This document shows positions 1 through 9,480 of a stretch of 64,000 nucleotides of DNA, piece by piece. Origin of the DNA: Didymella arachidicola (lineage: Eukaryota; Ascomycota; Dothideomycetes; Pleosporales; Didymellaceae). The notes under the pieces were generated by a model. The model was not told the origin of the DNA, made no database searches, and saw nothing but the letters and a program-made list of their open reading frames with translations. Made by a program: the position numbers and the translations under genes. The stretch covers positions 868,001-932,000 of the forward strand of contig CM049991.1 of the NCBI GenBank assembly GCA_016630955.3, read 5' to 3'. How positions within the stretch are numbered: position 1 is the first letter of the stretch; each line of letters opens with the position of its first letter.

Positions 1-918
1 TTTGCGAAGTAATTAATAGGCCCCTGGATAGCTGCAGCTAGGCGCGGAACCTGGCAATCGCAGCAGACTGCTCGCCTTCACGATTGCAGCAAAGATCATC
101 CGGCTTCCTGTCAACCTCCAATGGAGATTTACGATAGTGCCACGGCCGGCGAGATGCAGTTAGATCGTGCCGACCACGTGTGAGCGAGGGATGTTCCCCT
201 GCATGCACTATGCACATCACGACGCAGTGAGACTCGCATGCGGAATGTCACTGGATCTGGCAGTCTTTCTGAAACCGCATCTGCAGTATACCTATTAGAA
301 GCTTTGCTGGAGCAATGCCTTGCGTGCACATGACGAACGTCGGCAAAGTCGAGTCGCCTTATTCCCTACGGACGCGCTATAGCACACGTTGCGATTGATG
401 ATACCAGCCACACGCTTGCACGCTGACAGATAACTGCTAGGGCATAGTTCACGATATGCGGAAAATTCCGCTGCAATCTGAAACAGTTGGCACCGGTCCA
501 TTCCTGCGAAAGTCACGAAAGGATTTGACTCTGCAGCGGCAGATTCCAAGGTCCCAGGAATAGCAGTCAGACTTCTTCGCAAGGTCAGTGATAGGGTCTC
601 GTTTATGTTGATGAGAGCGCTTTCCGAAATCGATCGATCTGCTTCAATTAGCAAATACGTCTGAGGCGGGGTTTTCCGTTGAGAAGCACGAGATACAAGA
701 GGCAAGCTCGTCCAAGGACGAACAGCCCAGCAGTTGCGTAGATGCATTGCGTGCACGTTACGACGCCATCCACCGCGCCCAGAATGGTACAAACAACAAG
801 ACGTGTATACAACCTCATCTGATTAGACATTAGTAGTGGCCTAGAGACTACAAAGAACTACAGAGTACAGGAAGTCCATCCAGAAAAATGAGCTACAAAT
901 ACCAGCACAATTACCCCA
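1..918. other. No confident gene; possible coding remnant
   Basis: No recognisable gene. An open frame on the minus strand (about 295-792) gives a stretch with ordinary protein-like composition, but it has no clear ATG in context, no recognised domain and no splice-supported extension. It could be the end of a decayed gene. The part nearest 918 is presumably the 3' flank of the F-box gene. Confidence 0.3.
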
Positions 919-2400
919 TCACCGCTTCACATCACACCTTTTCTTCTTCAGCACAACTCCATTCGCCGGACAACTAATACCATTCTGCGCCTGCCACTCC
1001 TCATCGCTCGTCCCGCGATCAACCCTCCACTTCCTCACGACCTTGAATCTCACCAAATCCCTCATCCAGCCCGCACTCCATGTCTCGTTATCTCTGAACC
1101 TCTGCAGCGTGATTTCCGTTCTGCATTTATTTCCCTTGAAGCTGCACCATATAGACTGCTCTTTGACCTTGCACAGCGGCCTGTCGGAACGGCGGTGCTC
1201 GGGTGTAGGCTGCCAGGGCGCCTTTTCCATAGCGAGCACCATGACTTCGGCGACGGTCTGGGCGGGGTCGGGAGGATCGTCCTGGGGGCTGCCGAATTCA
1301 ATGGGGTCAGAGGCCATGAGGCGGCGCAGGACATCCATTAGATCGAGATGCGGGCAGATATAGGGCTGTTTGTCCTCGACGATATCTAAAATCACTGACG
1401 CGTTCGCGATTCGGAAGCGCATTGGCTCGTACAGGTCGATGAAGTACTCCGCTCTGGCTTCGACCTTGTTGGGGAACACCCGGTGGAGAGTGAGGGTATC
1501 CACAGTCGATGGTAATAGCTTGGACATGTGTGTGCATAGTTCTTCAGTGGTGAGACAAGTGGGATGGCAGTTCCAATCCAGGACCCTTACGGCCCTGTGT
1601 CGATCTGGCCGACGCAGCTCTTTCCGTGCTTCTTGGAGTTGTTCCCAAGTGATGATGCTTTCCCCCCAAAGCTGGACAGGCATGACGTAGGCGAAGCATT
1701 TGCGCTCCTTGATCTTGCTCATCCCAGTCCTGTTCTTGGTGCTTTCCAGCATCTGGCTGATAGGAAAATGGGACAGGCCCACCACTTTCTTGCAGCAGTA
1801 ACAGTAGAATTTGACACAATTCCAGACTCTCCTTGTGGCATTGCCCAAGTTGGCAAGTTCCAATGGATAAGGCATTTTTTCGAATGCATCTCGTGTGTGT
1901 AACTCGAACCAGATGCAACGTTCCTCATGCGAAAGTCTGCAGAAAGCGAGTGACTCTCCACTAGGATCTGCTCGGTCGTAGGTCTGCCGTAGTCTCTCAC
2001 CCAATTTGTCAGATTCTGCCAGAAGCAGGATGGTATAGCGTGGCAAGTACGATGCTATCTGAAAGTGTATCTCCGTTGGCAGGCTCTCAAAGGTTCTCGG
2101 AATGCTCCTCGATGAGACCGCTAGCGTGTCGAGTTTCTCTTCAGTGCTGCCTCCAGGAAGATCCACCATTGGCCTAGGTGTACGGCAGGATGGATTGTGC
2201 GGTATGAACAGCCATCCGGCAGAGCCAACATATCGTGCCAGGGATGGCGGGAACTGACAGGCAGCGTCCTCGAACAGAACCGGCTCGACCTTTTCTACGA
2301 TCTTCTCTTCCAGCACGGGAGGCGATTGTTTGCCGGACTGTCTTCCCACGCGGTCACTCCAACGCGCAGGTCTTCGTTTACGGGACAGCAGAGCGACCAT
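919..2400 (-). CDS. F-box domain protein
   Basis: Predicted 493-residue protein, read from the ATG at 2400-2398; the frame stays open a little further upstream but without another ATG. Around residues 103-140 it has an F-box: an LPTEIHFQIASYLP core followed by hydrophobic and LxERLRQ positions. F-box proteins of fungi normally link substrates to Skp1/Cul1 ubiquitin ligases. The C-terminal 350 residues show no LRR or WD repeats; they contain a Cys cluster (CVKFYCYCCKK) and a later Cys some 30 residues on, which may bind metal or be structural. The C-terminus is basic (LKKKRCDVKR). This layout, an F-box followed by an uncharacterised fungal region, is common in ascomycetes and no substrate can be inferred. 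No intron is needed inside the frame. Confidence 0.72.
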   Translation of the reverse strand: MVALLSRKRRPARWSDRVGRQSGKQSPPVLEEKIVEKVEPVLFEDAACQFPPSLARYVGSAGWLFIPHNPSCRTPRPMVDLPGGSTEEKLDTLAVSSRSIPRTFESLPTEIHFQIASYLPRYTILLLAESDKLGERLRQTYDRADPSGESLAFCRLSHEERCIWFELHTRDAFEKMPYPLELANLGNATRRVWNCVKFYCYCCKKVVGLSHFPISQMLESTKNRTGMSKIKERKCFAYVMPVQLWGESIITWEQLQEARKELRRPDRHRAVRVLDWNCHPTCLTTEELCTHMSKLLPSTVDTLTLHRVFPNKVEARAEYFIDLYEPMRFRIANASVILDIVEDKQPYICPHLDLMDVLRRLMASDPIEFGSPQDDPPDPAQTVAEVMVLAMEKAPWQPTPEHRRSDRPLCKVKEQSIWCSFKGNKCRTEITLQRFRDNETWSAGWMRDLVRFKVVRKWRVDRGTSDEEWQAQNGISCPANGVVLKKKRCDVKR

Positions 2401-2660
2401 TCTGACAAACCCATTGAAGAAAGCTATAAACACCTTAGAGTCATGGCACAGACGGGACTAGAATGGAGAAGAAGTATTTCGTGCACTGAAGACTGGAAGG
2501 TGTGCGCTGTGTTGCATAGTGGCACGGAACGTAGCAAGGTTGGGTGCGCCCCGCTCCAATAGATGCAGATGGCTTCCTGCATCAACCAAACCCTAGAAAT
2601 GATAGGCCTACACGGTCTCCCAGCGACCGAACACAACCTTTGATGACTAGCACTCAACAA

Positions 2661-3563
2661 CTAAGTGTCTACGCGAGCAACCATCCGGCAATCCCGGAGA
2701 CTCTTCGATGGTTGTGGCATTGAAGTTGCGTCACAGAGAGCTGCATTATCCTTCGAGTATCGTCGCTGGTACCGAAATCGCAACCTTGTTGACGCAGAAG
2801 ATGCTCCTGCTGCGGCCTCAGTGGTACAAGGTTTGCGATGTTTTGGAGAGCCTCGCTCTGTACATACGTTGGCACTAAGCGGGCTAAGTCCATGGTTCTC
2901 TCTCTGAGAAATCGTGCGGGTCTGAAGCGGTGTATTATGCAAATATGTAGCTGTGGCCGCCAGGTTGCGATTTCTTGCTGGAATGCCGACTGTCTTGTGA
3001 GCTTGCACTGCTGGTGACTGGTCGAAACCAAGAGTTTCGCACATGTCAGAAGTGTGACGATGGGAATGAGGCGAACCCGTAGAGTCCTCGTACGTGGGTA
3101 TGTTCATCTCTTTCAAGGTGAGACTGTCGTGAATGTTGACTGTACCATCTTTCTGCATTGGTGCATAGAGGCGCACACCCAAGTCCTCGACCATCTCGGT
3201 CCGTGCGTCTCTATCGCCATCATGATGCGTTGTCGATAACCAGTCGTGCAGTCGCTCATCTGGTGATGTTGCAAGGTTTGGTGAAGCTTTCAGTCTTTCC
3301 GCCGTGGGATCGACTGTATCATTCGAGCAAGAACCTGATGAAAATGAGAGAGCCGAGCGTGCCAAAATGCGAGATTCATTTCGGTCAGGTTGAAACTCTT
3401 GAGAAGATGGTCGGTGAAGCCTGGGAGCGGTGTTACGGCCCTGACGAAGCTTCCCTAGCGGTTGGAGCTGCCTCGAAACATTTGGTAGCGGGGGATAAAT
3501 CACACCTTCAGGTCGTTGTTGGAGGGAGAGCGGCCGCAGTGGGTCGTCGAAAATCTTACGCAT
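2661..3563 (-). CDS. Hypothetical protein, Ser/Arg/Pro-rich
   Basis: Open frame of 300 codons from the ATG at 3563-3561; the frame is open about 70 codons further upstream but without a better ATG. The protein is rich in Ser, Arg, Pro, Thr and His, is basic overall, and has no transmembrane segment, signal peptide or motif I recognise. The middle part (DGDRDARTEMVEDLGVRLYA) and the length of the frame argue for coding, while the biased composition at both ends argues for caution. It lies upstream of, and on the same strand as, the F-box gene, with about 260 bp between its stop and the F-box ATG. It may be a lineage-restricted, mostly disordered protein, or a spurious frame. Confidence 0.35.
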   Translation of the reverse strand: MRKIFDDPLRPLSLQQRPEGVIYPPLPNVSRQLQPLGKLRQGRNTAPRLHRPSSQEFQPDRNESRILARSALSFSSGSCSNDTVDPTAERLKASPNLATSPDERLHDWLSTTHHDGDRDARTEMVEDLGVRLYAPMQKDGTVNIHDSLTLKEMNIPTYEDSTGSPHSHRHTSDMCETLGFDQSPAVQAHKTVGIPARNRNLAATATYLHNTPLQTRTISQRENHGLSPLSANVCTERGSPKHRKPCTTEAAAGASSASTRLRFRYQRRYSKDNAALCDATSMPQPSKSLRDCRMVARVDT

Positions 3564-6392
3564 GCATTTGCTGTGGCCACTGCGAGCGGGGGACTGTGAC
3601 AATGCTGACCTAATGCATCGACGTGCGCTTACATTTGCAGCATGAACTGGTGATGCATGGTGGAGCGTTCTGGTCCTCGGGTCCCGTGCGGTGGCAGGTT
3701 GTGACAACAGCACTATGAGAATGTTAGTACTGCAGACTCGATCCCACGGTAGCACCACGTACACGCTGTATTGCAATCGTACTTGTCCTCCTGCAACGCA
3801 ACAGTCTTGTTGCTATCAAGATCTGTAACAGTACCCTAGAACACGCTTGAGCATGCGCCCAACCTTAGTCGCGTTGTACGAACGCGTTGTGATGCCATGA
3901 AGTAGTCAATAGATGCGTTCGTGAGCTGATCGTACGCTATGTGGTGTGGTGATGGTGCAGAAGTGCAATGGTGAGTTGCTGGGTGCGTGAACCGTGGGAG
4001 CTGCCTCTAAACATAGCAGTGACCACAATTAACACCTCCATGATCAAGCTACGATCTGCCTGCTCGCGCCTTCGCTGCATAAGAACATGGGCAAGTACAA
4101 CCGGGCACACCGCTGTGTAGACCGATATCGCCCCAAATGCGCAGAGTGAGTTGCACTTGCGTGCGTTGACATTACAGGATGCTTAGCCGAGCCTTCATCG
4201 TCATTGTCGCTGTAGGGAGGTTGGTGTCGAGAGCAGAGGTGGCAGGAAGCAGATGTAACTGAAAGGGGCAGCCTTGCCGCCGCACCGTGCTTTCCTTGAC
4301 GACCATCCAAACAGTTAGAGCAGCTGTTCCGATCACCTCATTCCGCATGCACTGGGACCTTTTATTTTCATTCCTCATCTTGAGATTGTTTTTCATCGAG
4401 CACAGCTTTCTCCGTAGCGATCGTCATCTGGGCGGACTCAGATTGATTGCAGTCCATCCATTCGGAGGCGTTCGCTTGCAACGGCCCTTGCAAGATGCGT
4501 CATAAGCGTTTTCCGACGCTCCTTTATCCACCGTCGTAGTGGAGCAGTGCCTGAACGTTCCTGAGTTAGCTCGTAACTCTCTTTTCATCAATCAGTCTCA
4601 GCCTCAGCAGACGTCGCTTTTCGTTTGTGTGTTGGTGCCCGTTGTGCAGACAGCAGTCGTTGCGCGCTGGTGCAGTAGCTAGCAACGGTGAGACTCGACA
4701 GTTGCCGCACTGTCGCGGCCTGAAAACAATTGATGCGTGTGCGCAGGCACAAAAGTCCTCCGTGGGATCGAGTCTCAAAGCAGATCTGTGGCCGACACGA
4801 TATCCCGTGGTCGACTCGCGATTGCCTCGCGAAGCTATACGGCGTACGCAAGACTAGGCCGAAACACGCCAATGTCGGCACGCCTCTCAATCCTCCAGGC
4901 TCATGCCACGACGTTAGATTGCTGACCGAGAACCCCAGCCCAACGATCGTGGCGCGGCCTAGCCCTTGTTGAGGGCAGCGGACGGCAACAGTTTGCCTTC
5001 AACGCACACGAAATCTTCTGAGATGCCCATTCGAGAGCCATCCAGTACTGGCGCCCCCTCACGAACACCCAGATCTTCTTGATCGACTCTCGTGCCATCT
5101 CGCCTCGTGCTGTGACGGGAGCGTGTGCGTTGCCCGCTAGCTGTCGCACGACTCAACATCCAATAACCTGCATCTGTTGCGGGCCCCTGAGAAGGTCTTA
5201 CATTCGTGCTCGCTTGCCGCATTCAAGGTCCAGTCCGTGCGTGCATCTGACCTGGGTCGGCCTTCCTTGCGCGTTCCGCCATCAGCCCTGGCTCCCCTCC
5301 GAAGTCTTTGCATTGTCGAGACATTGCGCCGTTGCCCTGCGCCGTGTCTCCTTGCTCTCTCTTGGTTGCCTCCGCTGCACGTCAAGTGTCTCGTGCGAGC
5401 TTGACGCTCTTCCAGCGCAGCCTGTCTGATGCTTCGTCTTCTGTCCGTTCTTTACCTTCAAATTCATTTCTCCGCAAAGCCAAGCCTCCACGTTCGCGTC
5501 GAGCATCTCTTACCGGTTCTCAACAGTCAATAGTCCGCTTACTTGCATCCATTGCCATCAACAACTCACCGACACTCATTTTCTCTGGTTGACAGAATCA
5601 ATTCTGCCAGCTGACCTTGTTTGACTTCGTTGCGGACCAAGCTGATACGGTACGTACCTGGCTCCCCAACTCTTGAAACCCGGCCTGTCAGTTGTCCTCA
5701 CATCACTGCAACAAGCAACGTCACAAGTTCTTCCGTCACCCTTGCTTGCATTTTCCCAGTCCAGCGTCCTGTCCTTTGTCACATTCTCTGCAACTGCTCA
5801 GGAAGGTATACCACGTTTTGTATGCTTTGGCTTGCCGTGCGCCACTGGCCTGCGTGGGGTGCCTTTGCTGGCTAATCCAGTACCTGTGGACAATGCGAGG
5901 GTCAGAACTGACATGTCAAGATAGCAGTCCCTTATAGATCTTGATACACTCTGTCCACCAATACGTTGGCTCTACTTTAGTATCGCATTACCAAGACTAC
6001 GGTTTGGAGCCACGTCCAGGCAAGGAATACTTACCTTCCGCTGTCGGAACCACCGCCGGACTTTCGGCTCTGACTCTTGACGTGTACCATTTGACCACTT
6101 GCCTGTCACTTGGTTAACTTCATCCTCGATACCAAGGGTTCGCTGTACGATTTGAGATCGACCAACATCTCGACCACATCCTGTGCGCATTGACCTTGCT
6201 GCCTCCCGTCTGGCTTCCTTCTTCCAACAGTCGCACCATCACCGCGTTCGGCCGCTCTCGCATGCATTGCACCCGTGCTAAGGAACCACGCGTAGTATTC
6301 ACAGACGACCGATCCTCGTTTGACAGCCTACCTACACGGACTTGTGTCAGTCTACAGACACACCCACCGCCAACATTCCACCTCAACGCTAG
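3564..6392. other. Intergenic region and long leader of the EGF-like gene
   Basis: About 2.8 kb without a supportable gene. The first kilobase shows only short frames. From about 4,560 to 6,390 the plus strand is rich in CT tracts and holds many short overlapping frames in all phases, as seen in long 5' leaders and promoters of fungal membrane or regulatory genes. I read it as promoter and 5' leader of the gene starting at 6393. Several upstream ATGs precede that start. Confidence 0.4.
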
Positions 6393-8858
6393 ATGAGCTA
6401 CGAACCAACATTAGCGCCGCGTGTGTACGGCGACGCGCAAGATGCCGCTGTTCAAAAGGGCTCTGTGCGTGCAGCGCGAGAGAGGATGCAGGCTGCACAA
6501 ATGCGCTCTCAATTACCGGACACATCGAAGATAATAGGGCTTCCGTCACGGCCCAACCTGCTCATATCACCATACTCCACAACCAGGAACGATGTAGCCC
6601 AGCCAAGGACGCCTACAGACAACAACATGCCGTCGCCGCCTCCACAGTGGCCTTTGCCCAACGAAGCCAGTCCGACCATACCACCTCGTTCGCCCAATCG
6701 CTTACGCCCGCCGCAATCCACCATCCGCCCTGTATCAGAAGACTATCCTATCCAGCAGCTTTCTCCTACATCTCCGCCTCCGCTCTCGCCTGAATACCTC
6801 CAACCTCCTCAATTCAACTTTCGCATCTCCAACAAGAGTGACGATCAGTATTCACCCTCAAGCCGGCCATTCTCTGGAGCATCGGAAGCATCGTCGCTCG
6901 GCTCCATCCCGGATTTCCCCGTGCCTCAACCGCCTATGCCTGCCGTGCAACCTCCCCCGCGCAGGGTCCCCAGTTTAGGTCCCCCACCATCGTCACGACG
7001 AGGCCCCTCGTCTTACTACACGCAGATGTCTTACGTGTCGCCCATTGTTGAAGAATCAGAAGCTCGTTCGGACACTATCAGATCACGTCACGGTTCTTTC
7101 GCGTCGAGCAATGTCTTCCCCATGAACGGCGACGATTTTTACCAGAGGGACTACCCGCAATCTGATGACGATGAAACGATTACGAGCGATCGCGGTACAA
7201 TGTCTCCGTCCAGCGATCATAACGATGAAAGTGGCCTGGTCAAGGAGTCACCTGCGCTTGTTCGACAAGCGAGTCTGGGCCGGAGGACGAAGCCTTCTCT
7301 CATGACGATAAAGCCCGTGGATAACATCGCTGAGAAAAAGAGCGGGAACTCCAAGAAAGCAGTAGCAGGTACTGGCGTTGGTATTGTGGGACCAAGTGCC
7401 TATTTCGCAGCAAGAGACATAGTGCAAAGTTCGCCTCTTCGAAGCTCGATCCTGAGTAGTGGCACTGGACTCATGGATCCATCGTCATCGCCCTCCGAGG
7501 TATCACTAAACAGCACTTTCCGAAACACCAAATCCACCTCCCCGAGCTACACAGGGGCCGAGTCACCCATCTTTCCTTTCCAGGTGGAGCCCCGCTCAAA
7601 TACCCTGGCTGAACGTGTTGGATTCAGGCGGCCACCCAGGCTTGATATGGACACCGTCAGAGATGCTGAGGCGCGAGGCAGCCTGACAAGCCTGCCAGAT
7701 CTGATCCGCCGAGCGACAAGGCTGGCGGCCAACCTGGATCGTGGGAAGACAGCTAGTCGATTGGGTCTAGACTTTTGGGAAACTGGTGCGCCAGAGCAAA
7801 AGAATGTTCGAAAATCTCAGAACTCGTTGACGGACATACTTGCAGCATTTCCTCCCCCAGGTCAAGAGACACCGCAGCGATCAGGCACCCCATCCGGCAA
7901 CATCATGAATGAGTGGCCATCATCAGGGGGAGCAGCAACACGCTCTGGTGGCGCAGATCAAGGATACAACAACGAAAAGCCTGCCAAGAAACGTAGAAGA
8001 TGCTGCGGTCTACCGCTATGGACCTTCATTACGCTTTTGATCGTCGTCCTATTTATCGTAGCTGCAGCTGTGGTCATTCCGGTCGTCCTCGTAGTCATTC
8101 CCAACCGCAATAAGAGCGCCAACGCGGCCCAGGACAACCAAGGCGGTAACAACAACACTCCGAGCGCACCGGCTCCCACATCTGGCACTGGCGGTAATTC
8201 TGGTAATTGTCAAAACGGAGGTGTCGCTATACAGAACGCAGATAAGTCAGCCACCTGCGTGTGCATCAACGGCTTCACCGGGACTAATTGCGGTACTAAT
8301 GATCAGACGGGATGTACGACGACCAGCATTATGGGCACTGCAAAAAACGCGACCGTTGGTTCTGGCATCCCTCGAATCGTGCAGACTGCGGCCGACAATT
8401 TCAGCGTACCTCTCGATGCAACCCGCATTTTGTCATTGTTCTCGAGCTTGTCGCTCAGCTGCGCAGCAGAGAACGCCTTGATCACCTTCAACGGTCTCAC
8501 TTCTCGCTCAGTTCCGGAGGTCGACCAGCCCCTCAACTTAGGCATCTCCTTGCCTACCCGCTTGCTTCCCACTCTGCACCTGACGCACGCAGCTGGCCAG
8601 GTGCAGGCGCGACAGGACGCTACTCCCATCTCCAGCAACACTACCGCAGTTGACTTTGCCCGAGTCGGCGTCCTCTTCGCACTGCAACAGGATGGCAAGC
8701 TCAACACCGCCGCCACGGCCCAGGAAAACATCCAAAACTTTCTTACCAACAACCGCAACGGCAATTCTAAAACCAACACCGTCGACATAGGTCCTTTTAC
8801 CCTTGACCTCGTCGCCCTTACTATCAAATTCGACAATGGCACCACCATCACCGCCTAG
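6393..8858 (+). CDS. Single-pass membrane protein with EGF-like domain
   Basis: Uninterrupted 821-codon frame from ATG 6393. Residues 1 to about 530 are Pro/Ser-rich and probably disordered and cytosolic. A basic patch (AKKRRRCC) at about 530 precedes one strong transmembrane segment (about 538-570), which gives an N-in, C-out type II orientation. Outside follow a Gly/Asn/Ser-rich linker and an EGF-like module at about 604-634, with the spacing CQNGG, then CVCINGFTGTNC. The last 190 residues form a further extracellular region with two Cys and many Asn-linked sequon-like sites. Fungal proteins of this architecture are conserved in Pezizomycotina, but their role is not established; surface sensing or wall attachment is a guess. 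The start is chosen because the conserved SQLPDTSKIIGLPSRP segment follows at about residue 40. Confidence 0.8.
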   Translation: MSYEPTLAPRVYGDAQDAAVQKGSVRAARERMQAAQMRSQLPDTSKIIGLPSRPNLLISPYSTTRNDVAQPRTPTDNNMPSPPPQWPLPNEASPTIPPRSPNRLRPPQSTIRPVSEDYPIQQLSPTSPPPLSPEYLQPPQFNFRISNKSDDQYSPSSRPFSGASEASSLGSIPDFPVPQPPMPAVQPPPRRVPSLGPPPSSRRGPSSYYTQMSYVSPIVEESEARSDTIRSRHGSFASSNVFPMNGDDFYQRDYPQSDDDETITSDRGTMSPSSDHNDESGLVKESPALVRQASLGRRTKPSLMTIKPVDNIAEKKSGNSKKAVAGTGVGIVGPSAYFAARDIVQSSPLRSSILSSGTGLMDPSSSPSEVSLNSTFRNTKSTSPSYTGAESPIFPFQVEPRSNTLAERVGFRRPPRLDMDTVRDAEARGSLTSLPDLIRRATRLAANLDRGKTASRLGLDFWETGAPEQKNVRKSQNSLTDILAAFPPPGQETPQRSGTPSGNIMNEWPSSGGAATRSGGADQGYNNEKPAKKRRRCCGLPLWTFITLLIVVLFIVAAAVVIPVVLVVIPNRNKSANAAQDNQGGNNNTPSAPAPTSGTGGNSGNCQNGGVAIQNADKSATCVCINGFTGTNCGTNDQTGCTTTSIMGTAKNATVGSGIPRIVQTAADNFSVPLDATRILSLFSSLSLSCAAENALITFNGLTSRSVPEVDQPLNLGISLPTRLLPTLHLTHAAGQVQARQDATPISSNTTAVDFARVGVLFALQQDGKLNTAATAQENIQNFLTNNRNGNSKTNTVDIGPFTLDLVALTIKFDNGTTITA

Positions 8859-9480
8859 TCGTAAAAGTTGTTTTATCATTGATTCAGCACGGCGATACCC
8901 GCATATATGCATCTCCATCATTATTGAGTTTTCCTTACCATCTACGGGCATGTACGATATAGCGTTGCAATTTTGAACACGACTTCTCTTCAATACCCGT
9001 CTTGAAGACGATGTTTCTCTTGTTTGGACTGGATCTAATGTTTACATGGTGCTTGGGATATCCTAATGAAAAGCTATGATGGTGGGGGGGTAGGTAGAAC
9101 TGTATATAGATAAGCAGGAATGCGAATAAAATGAAGACCTGGAACCCGTCGTCTAATTTCAAGTCTGTCCACGGAGCCGTCTTCCAAGCATGATCGGATT
9201 GCGAAAGCACAGTGAAGAACAGCAAACGCGACTCCCTGCTTAGTCGAACCACCAACGGTGCGCGCAGTCTTGTTCCCTCCATCTCGTGCAGCAGCCGCAA
9301 CCACGAAAATTACCGTGTTCGATCAGGAGTTTGCAGCACGTGAGCAACATCGCAGTTTTGCTGCACTAAGCTTACGCAGATAGCAGAGCAAGTTCTATTC
9401 CACGCACCGAATCAGGGCATCATTTGGGCAGTGTGTCACGTGTTGCAAACTCCTCATCGAACGCGGTAGCTCATAATAAC
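8859..9480. other. Intergenic, convergent 3' flanks
   Basis: About 620 bp between the stop of the EGF-like gene (plus) and the end of the broken membrane gene (minus). It is T/A-rich just after 8858, as expected of a 3' UTR. I see no coding potential or repeat. Confidence 0.4.

Noticed and set aside
8303..8851. 182-codon frame on the minus strand opposite the EGF-like gene
   Set aside because: It lies wholly antisense to a well-supported coding exon, has no recognised domain, and its composition mirrors the sense codons.
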